Positions 7,259-13,353 of a stretch of DNA of 13,353 nt are shown piece by piece. Each line of letters begins with the position of its first letter. Within the stretch, counting starts at the first letter, position 1. The translations under genes and the position numbers were made by a program. Source of the DNA: CALJIC01 sp039805565 (GTDB lineage: Bacteria > Chloroflexota > Chloroflexia > Chloroflexales > Roseiflexaceae); NCBI GenBank assembly GCA_039805565.1, contig JBDLTZ010000183.1, positions 1 through 13,353 on the forward strand. Reading direction: 5' to 3'. The notes beneath the pieces are model-generated. The model searched no databases and was not told where the DNA came from. It worked only from the letters and a program-made list of their open reading frames with translations.

Positions 7259-8092
7259 TCAGGGCTTCATAGGGCGACGCGCGCGGCTCACGGGGTAGCG
7301 CTGCTCGGCGGTCTTCGGCCGGTAGTCGTCGGCGTCGATCAGGGTGATCTCCTCGCACAGCGCGCGGTCCGACATACGCGAGAAGATACGCGGGTCGATG
7401 TCCTCCGGCTTGCGGTTGCTGGTGATCACCGTGGGCATGGCGTAATTGTAGCGGTGGTTGATGATCTGGAACAGCTTCTCGCGCGCCCAGCCGCTGGAGT
7501 TCTCGGTGCCGAGGTCGTCCAGGATCAGCACCTGGGCATCGCGGATGTCCTCGAAGCGCCTGTCGTACTCCACCTCGCTGTTGGGCCCGAAGGTCGAGCG
7601 CAGGTGGTCGAGCAGGTCGGGCGTCACGGCGAAGAGCACGCGCCAGTGGTCGGCCAGGAGCTGGTTGGCGATCGCGGCCGCCAGGTGCGTCTTGCCCACG
7701 CCGCACTTGCCGAACAGCACCAGCCAGCCGCGCGGGGCGTCGGCGTAGGAGCGGGCGCGCAGGTACGCGCGCTGTACGCCGTGGATGGTCGAGTTGAAGG
7801 TGTCGAAGGTCTTGTCCAGGAACGGGCCAATGTTGCTGATGTCCATCAGCTTCTGGGCCTTGCGCTGCTCGATCTCGGCGCTCTTGCAGGAGCACGGGAA
7901 GAGCTTGGCGAACTCCGGGTGGCCCACCGGCACGGCCTTCTTGTACCAGCCGGCATCGCCGCAGTGTGGGCAGGCGGGCTCAGAGATCGGAGGTGTCGCT
8001 TCCACGCCGGAAGATGTCGCCATACGCGCCGTTCGTGTACTTCTCAACATCGATAGGTCGCTCGGAGCGATCTTGCGCATTGTGTCTTCCAT
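7259..8092 (-). CDS. DnaI/DnaC-like helicase loader ATPase
   Basis: A 277-residue AAA+ ATPase of the DnaC/DnaI/IstB type. These load the replicative helicase DnaB onto single-stranded DNA. A zinc-finger-like cluster (CPHC at 41-44, CSC at 67-69) precedes the ATPase, as in DnaI-type loaders. Walker A is GKCGVGKT (128-135), Walker B is VLILDDLG (188-195), sensor 1 is ITSN (223-226) and an SRM-SDR arginine region lies at 238-243. The chosen ATG at 8092 has GAGAGGTG at 8101-8108, eight bases upstream. It gives a 113-base overlap with the preceding DnaD-like gene in another frame. Later ATGs (residues 5, 15 and 24) have weaker ribosome sites but remain possible. The IstB transposase helper is less likely, because no istA partner is present and the neighbours are replication genes. 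Confidence 0.88.
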   Translation of the reverse strand: MEDTMRKIAPSDLSMLRSTRTARMATSSGVEATPPISEPACPHCGDAGWYKKAVPVGHPEFAKLFPCSCKSAEIEQRKAQKLMDISNIGPFLDKTFDTFNSTIHGVQRAYLRARSYADAPRGWLVLFGKCGVGKTHLAAAIANQLLADHWRVLFAVTPDLLDHLRSTFGPNSEVEYDRRFEDIRDAQVLILDDLGTENSSGWAREKLFQIINHRYNYAMPTVITSNRKPEDIDPRIFSRMSDRALCEEITLIDADDYRPKTAEQRYPVSRARRPMKP

Positions 8093-8696
8093 TGGCGGCC
8101 CACCTCTCCAGTACCTTCTTCACGTAGCGCCAGGAGCGGGCGTTGGCGCGCACCGCCTCCCGGATAGCGTCCTCGATCCAGTGCGCCGGGTAGCGCTCCT
8201 CGGCCTCGCGCAGCTCGTCCACCAGCATCGGCGTGATCAGGCCGATGTTCTGCTCGTACAGTGCCATAAGCGGCGGCCGATCATCCGGCAGCGGGGGGTT
8301 GTGCCCCAGCGCAGCCCCCGCCAGACTCACGCGCCCGGCCCAGTCGCGGTTGGCGCTGGTGTTCACCACATACCAGTTCACCGCCCGCCCATCCTGTGGC
8401 GCCACCACGTGCAGCAGCGAGGCCCGCCGCACGGCGGCGTCCAGCCCCTCCGCCAGCAGGTCATCCGGGTCGCGCGTGCGCGAGATGGCGCGCAGCCCGC
8501 GCCGCAGCACCCGGTCGGCGGCCAGCTCGTCCCAGCTCACGCGCCGGGGCGGGGCGCCGCGCTGGCGGCTCAGCCGGTAGAAGACGTGCAGCGTCACCTT
8601 GAGCTCGCTCGGCAGCGTGATCTGCGGCAGCACCTCGGTGAACAACTCGGGCGGCAGCCCCACGAGCTTATCGGTTGTGAAGCCGGTAAATGTCAT
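7980..8696 (-). CDS. DnaD-domain primosome protein
   Basis: A 238-residue protein whose C-terminal half (about 142-203) is a DnaD/DnaB_2 domain. It shows the signature LYEQNIGLITPMLVDELREA, then YPAHWIEDAI, EAVRANARSWRYV and the terminal W of VLERWAANG. The YxxNIG and WxYV elements are hallmarks. The N-terminal half (about 12-110) is compatible with a winged-helix region but diverged. In Firmicutes DnaD remodels DNA and recruits the DnaI-DnaB loader complex in initiation and restart; that role here is an inference. ATG start; the nearest purine stretch, GGAG, is 13 bases upstream, so the ribosome site is weak. Residues beyond about 202 overlap the start of the loader gene. A strong promoter lies upstream. 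Confidence 0.85.
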   Translation of the reverse strand: MTFTGFTTDKLVGLPPELFTEVLPQITLPSELKVTLHVFYRLSRQRGAPPRRVSWDELAADRVLRRGLRAISRTRDPDDLLAEGLDAAVRRASLLHVVAPQDGRAVNWYVVNTSANRDWAGRVSLAGAALGHNPPLPDDRPPLMALYEQNIGLITPMLVDELREAEERYPAHWIEDAIREAVRANARSWRYVKKVLERWAANGRHNAQDRSERPIDVEKYTNGAYGDIFRRGSDTSDL

Positions 8697-8773
8697 AGCC
8701 GGTGGGGCGCTCCGTACGCCGTCTGCTTCGCCTCACGGGTGCATGTTCCATGCCGCGGCGACATGTTTGTTCG

Positions 8774-8802
8774 ATTATACGGCCGGGACATGGCCGCATC
8801 AA
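8774..8802 (-). promoter_or_regulatory. sigma-70-type promoter for the dnaD-like/loader operon
   Basis: On the minus strand, TTGATG (8797-8802) and a perfect TATAAT (8774-8779) are separated by exactly 17 bases. Transcription would begin near 8767, leaving a leader of about 70 bases before the dnaD-like ATG. The 17-base spacer is itself an inverted repeat, CGGCC-N7-GGCCG, and the leader contains the small hairpin GCATG-TTC-CATGC (8741-8753). Either could bind a regulator. Confidence 0.7.
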
Positions 8803-8805
8803 GGG

Positions 8806-11424
8806 TCAGTATCCGTCCGGCGTCCGGTACGACAGGTCGTGGAAGCGCGTGGTCCCCGGGTCGAAGCGCATCGGCACCACACCCACCGGGCCGTTGCGGT
8901 GCTTGGCGATGTGGATCTCGGCGATGCCCTTCTTCTCGGTGTTCGGGTCGTACAGCTCCTCGCGGTAGATGAACATCACGATGTCCGCGTCTTGCTCGAT
9001 GCTGTTATGAACCACAGTGTCATTAGCAACGAAGTTGTGCAGCTCCTCGACCGTCAGGTCGTACACCTCTTCCTCGCCGTCCGGCTCAATGGAGGTGATC
9101 TCGTCCCAGTAGATATCGCTGGCGGCGAGGCGCGCGAGCTTCTCTGAAGCGACGATCTGCGAGAGACGAGCGGTTCGCTCACGGCTCAGGTTCTGCTTGT
9201 ACAGGGCTGTGCCGCAGTAGGCCTGGCCGAGGCCAGCCTGCATCTGTCGCGCTGTAATACCTGCTGATTGCATTGCGGGCACAGCCAGCATACGCCAAAC
9301 CTCCCGCGGCACCACATCCCGGTTTGTGTTCTCCACTCGCTCCGCCAAATAGGCGGTGATCGCCAGCTGGTGCTCGGACTTGCTCACCCCGAGGCCACCG
9401 ACGAGAGCGAGGAAACGCTCGATGTCTATCTTGCCGCTGACCACGACGTGGTACTGGTCGCGCCCCTTCTCTGCCTGGCTGACACGCGTCAGCGTCGCGT
9501 TGATTCGTAGGCGCAGCAGGAGCGACTGTACCTGTGTTGCTAGCTGCCGGCTACTCGATGCGTAGTAGACATTTGCGTAGTGTTGCTTTCCGCGGCTCAG
9601 GTGGATGCACCCGTCCGTCGACCAAAGGTGGCGCAGGAAGAGGGCGATGCTCGGCTCCGGCTGCGCAAAGACGCGTTCGGGCACGAACTTCTCGTGCGAG
9701 CGCAGCCCGAAGACGCCGAGCTCATCGAGCCACGCGGCTACAGGATTTCGAACGCCGTGCGTCAGCCGGTAGCCGGGCGAGAGGTACACCTGGTACCAGT
9801 TGCGCTCGCGCTGCACTCGCGGTGCCACACAGTCGCCGAAGACTTGCAGTGCGAGGTCGGCGACGATCTCGGCGAGCGTGATATCGTCTGTGGTGTAGTG
9901 GATCGGCTGACGCGGCAGCGTGCAGCCGTCGCCGATCAGGTGGCCAAGCAGCGCGAGCTCGGCGCTGGACATTGTGGCCTGCGACGGACTGGGGAGACGA
10001 CGCGGTAGCGCCAGGCGCATCTCGGGTGCGAGCTCGTCAAGGCGCTTCCAGCCGTGGATCGTGAGAAATGTGTGGTTCGCCGTAGCGCGAATGCTCCGCC
10101 CAAGCCGCGTCGTCATCCGGTACACGGGCTTGCGGCCGGTACGAAAGGCCCGTAGCACCGGGCGTGGCTCCAGCTTCCAGGTCTCGGTGTTGAGCGCCAG
10201 GACGTTGAAGCCACTCTGGCCAACAAGCGAGTCGATCCGGCGGTACACACCCTCGTCCGGCAGGTAGACAAGCGTCTCGCCTGCCAGGCAGCCCGACTCT
10301 CTCAGGTCGCTCAGCATCGGGATATGGCTGGTACGCCCCTCGACGGCGCGCGAAAGCTGCGAGAGGGCGATCACCGGCACGTTGAGCTCGCGCGCCAGCT
10401 GCTTCAGGCCGCGCGAGATCTCGCTCACCTCCTGCACGCGGTTGTCGCTGCGGCGGCCCTGCATCAGCTGGAGGTAGTCGATGATCAGCAGGTCCACGCC
10501 AGACTGAGACTGGAGACGGCGCGCCTTGCTCCGCACCTCGGTGATGCTCAGGCCGGCGGTGTCCTCGATATAGATCGGCGCGGCGGCAAGCTTGCCCATC
10601 GAGGAGATCACCCGCTCCATCTCATCCTCGCGCAGCTGCCCCATGCGCAGCCGGTGGGTATCAATCTTCGTGTCCATCGCCAGGAGGCGCTGCACCAGCT
10701 GGTCGCGGCTCATCTCGAGGCTGAACACGCCCACCGTGCCCTGGCTCACGAGCGACACGTTGTAGGCCATCGACATCACGAACGAGGTTTTTCCCACGCC
10801 CGGCCGAGCGGCCAGGATGATCAGGTCGCTGCGCTGGAGGCCGCCCGTGATCTGATCGAGGTCGCGGAAGGCCGTGGGGACGCCCACCACCTCGCCGCGG
10901 TGCTCCTGCAGGTAGTTGATCTGCTCGTAGTAGGCGTCGATCACCTGCCCAATGTGCACAAAGTCCTGCGTCGCGCGCCGCTGCGACACCTCGAAGAGCG
11001 TGGACTCGGCGCGGTCCAGAGTGGCCTCGAGGTCGTCCTTCTCGTCGTAGCCGAGCGCGGCGATCTTGCCGCCGGCGTCGATCAGCTTGCGGAGCAGCGC
11101 CGTGCGCTCGACGATGCGGGCGTAGTACTCGACGTGGTACGAGGTGGGCACCTGGTCCACCAGCTGCGAGAGGTACACCACCCCGCCCACACCCTCGAGC
11201 CGCCCGCGCCGCCGCAGCTCGTCGGTGACGGTGCGGATGTCAGGTGGGATGCGCGCGTTATAGCAGGCCAGCATAGCCTCGTAGATCTGGCCGTGCCGCT
11301 GCATGTAGAAGTAGTCGGCCTGAAGCCAGGCCGCAACCGCGATAATCGCGTCGCGGTTGAGCAAGATCGAGCCGAGGACCGCCTGCTCGGCCTCAATATT
11401 CTGCGGCAGCTCCGCCAGCGTCAT
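8806..11424 (-). CDS. dnaB: replicative DNA helicase DnaB, intein-containing precursor
   Basis: An 872-residue precursor of the hexameric 5'-3' replication-fork helicase. It begins with the typical LPQNIEAEQAVLGSILL N-terminal domain, then a linker helix region and the RecA-like ATPase domain. Walker A is ARPGVGKTS (206-214), Walker B is LLIIDYLQL (312-320), and the C-terminal KHRNGP motif (841-846) carries the arginine-finger region. Residues 379-807 are an intein (separate entry) inserted after DLRESG and before SIEQDAD, splitting conserved helicase motif H4. Removing it gives a 443-residue helicase of normal length. ATG start with GAGGAG at 11431-11436, six bases upstream. It follows rplI, a common bacterial order, with a structured 165-base spacer containing a DnaA box. 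Splicing must occur for a working helicase, since the insertion lies in the ATPase core. Confidence 0.96.
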   Translation of the reverse strand: MTLAELPQNIEAEQAVLGSILLNRDAIIAVAAWLQADYFYMQRHGQIYEAMLACYNARIPPDIRTVTDELRRRGRLEGVGGVVYLSQLVDQVPTSYHVEYYARIVERTALLRKLIDAGGKIAALGYDEKDDLEATLDRAESTLFEVSQRRATQDFVHIGQVIDAYYEQINYLQEHRGEVVGVPTAFRDLDQITGGLQRSDLIILAARPGVGKTSFVMSMAYNVSLVSQGTVGVFSLEMSRDQLVQRLLAMDTKIDTHRLRMGQLREDEMERVISSMGKLAAAPIYIEDTAGLSITEVRSKARRLQSQSGVDLLIIDYLQLMQGRRSDNRVQEVSEISRGLKQLARELNVPVIALSQLSRAVEGRTSHIPMLSDLRESGCLAGETLVYLPDEGVYRRIDSLVGQSGFNVLALNTETWKLEPRPVLRAFRTGRKPVYRMTTRLGRSIRATANHTFLTIHGWKRLDELAPEMRLALPRRLPSPSQATMSSAELALLGHLIGDGCTLPRQPIHYTTDDITLAEIVADLALQVFGDCVAPRVQRERNWYQVYLSPGYRLTHGVRNPVAAWLDELGVFGLRSHEKFVPERVFAQPEPSIALFLRHLWSTDGCIHLSRGKQHYANVYYASSSRQLATQVQSLLLRLRINATLTRVSQAEKGRDQYHVVVSGKIDIERFLALVGGLGVSKSEHQLAITAYLAERVENTNRDVVPREVWRMLAVPAMQSAGITARQMQAGLGQAYCGTALYKQNLSRERTARLSQIVASEKLARLAASDIYWDEITSIEPDGEEEVYDLTVEELHNFVANDTVVHNSIEQDADIVMFIYREELYDPNTEKKGIAEIHIAKHRNGPVGVVPMRFDPGTTRFHDLSYRTPDGY
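9004..10290 (-). mobile_element. DnaB intein with LAGLIDADG homing endonuclease
   Basis: A 429-residue protein-splicing element (precursor residues 379-807). Splicing residues are all present: Cys1 (C379) in CLAGETLV, the block B TANH with H451, block F EEVYDLTVEELHNFVAND (785-802), penultimate H806, terminal N807 and the following extein Ser808. A two-motif LAGLIDADG endonuclease sits in the middle, with block C LLGHLIGDG (D499), a block D-like KFVPERVF (579-586) and block E LRHLWSTDG (D604). Both catalytic acidic residues are kept, so it looks active and mobile. The insertion site, RESG/SIEQ, is the same as that of the well-known Synechocystis DnaB intein. Hand-counted 60-base lines inside it gave 52, 55, 62 and 68% GC, against 67 and 70% in two extein lines. 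Confidence 0.95.
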
Positions 11425-11483
11425 GGCGTCCTCCTCAGCCTACCCACACCTTCCCGCCGCTCCTCTACATCTTTTCCCCAAAG

Positions 11484-11492
11484 TTATCCACA
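11484..11492 (+). promoter_or_regulatory. perfect DnaA box upstream of dnaB
   Basis: TTATCCACA matches the strong DnaA-box consensus at all nine positions (minus strand TGTGGATAA). It lies about 60 bases before the dnaB ATG, next to the hairpin at 11506-11547. It could let DnaA control dnaB transcription, but a nine-base match can also arise by chance. I saw no second box in the spacer, so this is not evidence for an origin. Confidence 0.5.
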
Positions 11493-11547
11493 ATACCCTC
11501 TAGAAGCGATAATGTGCCAGACCCGTGAGGGTATGACACATTATCGC
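11493..11547 (-). repeat. 42-bp near-perfect hairpin plus competing partner in the dnaB leader
   Basis: Arms 11506-11524 (GCGATAATGTGCCAGACCC) and 11529-11547 are complementary at 17 of 19 positions around a 4-base loop. In the minus-strand RNA one of the two mismatches becomes a G-U pair. Upstream in coordinate, ATACCCTC (11493-11500) is perfectly complementary to GAGGGTAT (11527-11534), which spans the loop and part of one arm, so an alternative, mutually exclusive pairing exists. No T-run follows, so it is not a standard terminator. Possible roles are an attenuator, RNA-processing site, protein-binding operator or small mobile remnant. Confidence 0.65.
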
Positions 11548-11567
11548 ATGGCTGTACTATTGGGTTT

Positions 11568-11582
11568 GCCGGCCGGGCCGGC
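11568..11582 (-). terminator. GC-rich palindrome just after rplI, possible transcript end
   Basis: GCCGGCC-G-GGCCGGC is a perfect 15-base palindrome that begins 7 bases past the rplI stop codon. The RNA would form a very stable short hairpin. The bases after it on the minus strand read AAACCCAATAG, with no T-run, so intrinsic termination is doubtful. It may instead protect the rplI transcript end or pause polymerase. Confidence 0.35.
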
Positions 11583-11589
11583 GCGCGTG

Positions 11590-12090
11590 CTACTCGGCGT
11601 CGGGGTCCGGCGGGAGCTGGATGGAGCCCTCCTCGCCCTCGACCACCACGTTCACCACGGCGTTGACGCCGCTCATGAAGCGGATGTTCACCGGGTAGAC
11701 GCCGATGCGCTTGATCGGCTCCTCGAGCTCGATCTTGCGGCGGTCGAAGTGGGCGTCCCCGAGGATCTTTCCGACGCGCTCGCCGATGTCCGCGCTCGTG
11801 ACCGAGCCGTACAGGCGGTCAAGCTCACCGACACGCGCCGTGAAGCGGATCGTCTGCCCGGCCACACGCGCAGCAAGCGCCTCGGCGTCTCGCCGGCCAG
11901 CCTCATCGCGCTTGCGCTGCGCCGCGAGGCGCTCCTCGGCCTGCTTCACCTGCCCGCGGGTGGCGATCACCGCGAAACCCTTAGGAATAAGATAGTTGCG
12001 GCCGTACCCGCCGGACACTTCCTTGACCTCGCCGGCGGAGCCGAGCTTGTCCACATTCTGGGTCAATAGCACCTTGATCTTCGTTGCCAC
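11590..12090 (-). CDS. rplI: 50S ribosomal protein L9
   Basis: A 166-residue bL9 protein, which binds 23S rRNA near the L1 stalk and helps keep reading frame. The N-terminal domain carries the family signature GSAGEVKEVSGGYGRNYLIP (17-36) followed by KGFAVIAT. The long connecting helix (about 46-78) is Arg/Glu/Ala-rich, and the C-terminal domain includes RLYGSVTSADI (92-102) and IELEEPIKRIGVYPV (120-134). About 15 extra acidic/proline residues (PPDPDAE at the end) extend past the usual C-terminus. The start is GTG at 12088-12090, supported by AAGGAG at 12099-12104, eight bases upstream, and by the conserved KIKVLLTQNVDKLG beginning. It has its own promoter and precedes dnaB, an order common in bacteria. 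Confidence 0.97.
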   Translation of the reverse strand: MATKIKVLLTQNVDKLGSAGEVKEVSGGYGRNYLIPKGFAVIATRGQVKQAEERLAAQRKRDEAGRRDAEALAARVAGQTIRFTARVGELDRLYGSVTSADIGERVGKILGDAHFDRRKIELEEPIKRIGVYPVNIRFMSGVNAVVNVVVEGEEGSIQLPPDPDAE

Positions 12091-12114
12091 GAACCGTGCT
12101 CCTTATAGTGACGA

Positions 12115-12136
12115 CCGCGGCGACTGCTCTCCGCGG
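12115..12136 (-). repeat. leader hairpin just upstream of the rplI ribosome site
   Basis: CCGCGG at 12115-12120 and again at 12131-12136 pair with each other across a 10-base loop. A G-U and a G-C pair extend the stem to about 8 bp in the minus-strand RNA. The stem ends about 10 bases before the AAGGAG ribosome site at 12099-12104, so it could affect translation of L9. Confidence 0.45.
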
Positions 12137-12144
12137 CCCGCTCA

Positions 12145-12159
12145 GGGTAGAATCTACCC
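12145..12159. repeat. 15-base palindrome in the rplI leader
   Basis: GGGTAGA-A-TCTACCC is a perfect palindrome around one base, located 10-25 bases downstream of the predicted rplI transcription start. This is a typical position and size for a dimeric repressor operator. It could also form a 5-bp RNA hairpin with a 5-base loop. The binding protein, if any, is unknown. Confidence 0.45.
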
Positions 12160-12175
12160 GTCAGACAACACGGCT

Positions 12176-12204
12176 ATCATACCATATGAGCAGGGGCCGG
12201 GCAA
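12176..12204 (-). promoter_or_regulatory. sigma-70-type promoter for rplI
   Basis: On the minus strand, TTGCCC (12199-12204) and TATGAT (12176-12181) are spaced by 17 bases, immediately after the stop codon of the upstream membrane-protein gene. Transcription would begin near 12169, giving a leader of about 80 bases that contains two palindromes. Confidence 0.6.
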
Positions 12205-12209
12205 CCACC

Positions 12210-13353
12210 CTACCCGCCGTACAACGCACGCACCACCTGCGTAGAGACGAGCTGCTGGATCAGGGCGGCGGCGAAGAACATCGGCACCAGCACCAGCAGC
12301 CAGACCTTGAGGAGCTGCGCCAGCGACCAGAGCAGGTTCTGACCAACCGAGAAACCGCGCGGCGGGCGCATCATGGCCGCCCCAACGCGCACCCCGAGGG
12401 CGGCGCCGAGGATGGCGGCCGGGAGCTCGACCACCCCGTGGGGCAGCACATAGGCCAGCAGGAACTGCAGCGGGCTCCCCGCGCCCAGCGCCGCCCAGCT
12501 GCCGCCCGATCCCGCCAGCGCGCCCGCCACATAGCTCACCCCCGCAAAAGCGAAGAACGGCACCAGGATGGCAAACAGCCCGAAGCTGAAGGTCGAGAGG
12601 AGCGAGCTAAAGAGCACGCGCATCGAGTTGGCCGCGCCGGTGAAAAGCGCCAGGGCGATGCTCGGCTCTGGGATGACCCCCACACGCTCGGGAGACTGCC
12701 CGAGGCGCTCGAAGACCCGCCCGAAGGTTGGTCCGAACGCCGCGCCTGCGACAGCCGCGATCAGCGCCACCAGCAGCGGCAGGCGGTAGTCGCGCAGCAG
12801 CGCCGGCAGCTCGCGCACGTAGAAGCGCCAGAGCGAGAACGGCGCGCCGCTGTACTGGTCGGGCGTCACGCCGGCGGGGTGGTACTCGCGCAGAAACGCG
12901 CCGAAGGTGTCCGAGAGGCGGCGCAGGTTGAGCTGCTCGTGCTCACGCGAGAGGATCTCCTCGCGGTTGAAGGCGCCCATCCCGGTGCGAACCAGGGCCA
13001 GCGCCATCACCGCCAACAGCAGCATGATCAGCCACAGCACGTCCCACCGCTGGGCGATCATCAGCAGCGCCTCGAGCTGCACCACAGCGGCCGTGGGCAG
13101 CAGCACGAAGCTCGCCAGCAGGTTGGCCGCGCGGATGCTGGTGGTATGGCTGGAGATGATCACCGCGCCCGCCACCATCACGAAGGCTTTGGCGCTGATC
13201 AGCAGCACCACCGCGGCGAAGTACTCCAGCGAGAGCCCCCGCGAGAACAGCTCCGGCTCCCGCAGGCGCAGCGCTAGCCCGAAGAAGCTCATCGCCAGAC
13301 ACGAGGACATGAGCGGCGGCAGCAGCGCCGAGAAGAACTTGCCGAGATACAGC
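12210..13353 (-). CDS. ABC-2-type permease fused to SpoIIM domain (5' partial)
   Basis: The reading frame stays open to the right edge, so the first part of the gene is outside the window. An internal ATG at 13310 is the first in view but is probably not the start, because the 14 upstream codons read LYLGKFFSALLPPL. This matches the conserved stretch of ABC-2 transporter permeases that follows the cytoplasmic GTLE-type loop. The next 110 or so residues hold several membrane helices with RAANLLASFVLLP and a Trp-rich segment. After a soluble linker (about 115-155 from that ATG), FSLWRFYVRELPALLRDYR leads into a SpoIIM (DUF95) domain with membrane helices and the signature LPHGVVELPAAI (289-300). 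SpoIIM acts in engulfment in spore formers; outside them its role is unclear, and this fused form suggests a membrane-export function. The cognate ATPase would be expected just upstream, out of view. Confidence 0.8.
   Translation of the reverse strand, partial: LYLGKFFSALLPPLMSSCLAMSFFGLALRLREPELFSRGLSLEYFAAVVLLISAKAFVMVAGAVIISSHTTSIRAANLLASFVLLPTAAVVQLEALLMIAQRWDVLWLIMLLLAVMALALVRTGMGAFNREEILSREHEQLNLRRLSDTFGAFLREYHPAGVTPDQYSGAPFSLWRFYVRELPALLRDYRLPLLVALIAAVAGAAFGPTFGRVFERLGQSPERVGVIPEPSIALALFTGAANSMRVLFSSLLSTFSFGLFAILVPFFAFAGVSYVAGALAGSGGSWAALGAGSPLQFLLAYVLPHGVVELPAAILGAALGVRVGAAMMRPPRGFSVGQNLLWSLAQLLKVWLLVLVPMFFAAALIQQLVSTQVVRALYGG

Noticed and set aside
7259..8092. IstB helper of an IS21-type insertion sequence
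   Set aside because: No IstA transposase or terminal repeats are nearby, a zinc-finger region precedes the ATPase, and the partner is a DnaD-like gene next to dnaB.
11515..11530. Possible sigma-54 promoter (minus strand TGGCAC)
   Set aside because: The required GC element at the correct distance is absent, and the hexamer is part of the inverted-repeat arm.
11484..11547. Replication origin near dnaB
   Set aside because: Only one DnaA box is seen, with no box cluster and no clear AT-rich unwinding segment, and dnaA/dnaN are not present.
10324..12069. A 581-codon plus-strand frame spanning opposite dnaB and rplI
   Set aside because: It crosses two firmly identified minus-strand genes and the structured spacer, and has no family resemblance.

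Overview
This GC-rich window (hand counts of single 60-base lines run from about 52% inside the intein to 67-70% elsewhere) most resembles a member of Chloroflexota, class Chloroflexia. That is an inference from protein style and gene order: a DnaD-like plus DnaI/DnaC-like loader pair next to dnaB, SpoIIM fused to an ABC-2-type permease, and a heptamer repeat of a kind I associate with such genomes. No rRNA, tRNA or CRISPR array was seen. All ten genes lie on the minus strand, so transcription runs from the right edge to the left edge. No gap between genes exceeds about 165 bases.

In transcription order (right to left): (1) a membrane protein cut by the right edge, apparently an ABC-2-type permease fused to a SpoIIM domain. 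(2) rplI (ribosomal protein L9), GTG start, with a good sigma-70-type promoter and two palindromes in its leader. (3) A 165-bp spacer holding a GC palindrome, a 42-bp near-perfect hairpin, an alternative pairing partner for that hairpin and a perfect DnaA box. (4) dnaB, the replicative helicase, interrupted by a 429-residue intein that carries a LAGLIDADG homing endonuclease. (5) A near-consensus promoter driving a DnaD-domain primosome protein and a DnaI/DnaC-like helicase-loader ATPase, whose reading frames overlap by 113 bp. (6) A 1093-residue TPR scaffold protein. (7) A spacer with two facing arrays of a degenerate 7-bp repeat. (8) cdaA (diadenylate cyclase) and cdaR (YbbR-domain partner), overlapping by 4 bp. 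(9) gatC, followed after 9 bp by a nucleoside hydrolase and then a strong hairpin built from a 9-bp repeat at the left edge.

Functionally, the centre is a replication-restart/initiation cluster (dnaB, DnaD-like, loader) beside rplI, with a DnaA box in the dnaB leader. The left half carries c-di-AMP signalling, a tRNA amidotransferase subunit and nucleoside salvage. I see no obviously new multi-gene system. The points most worth a second look are the dnaB leader structure, the altered CdaA metal-site motif (DMA for DGA), the missing catalytic histidine in the nucleoside hydrolase, the long dnaD/dnaI overlap, the intein, and the inverted heptamer arrays.
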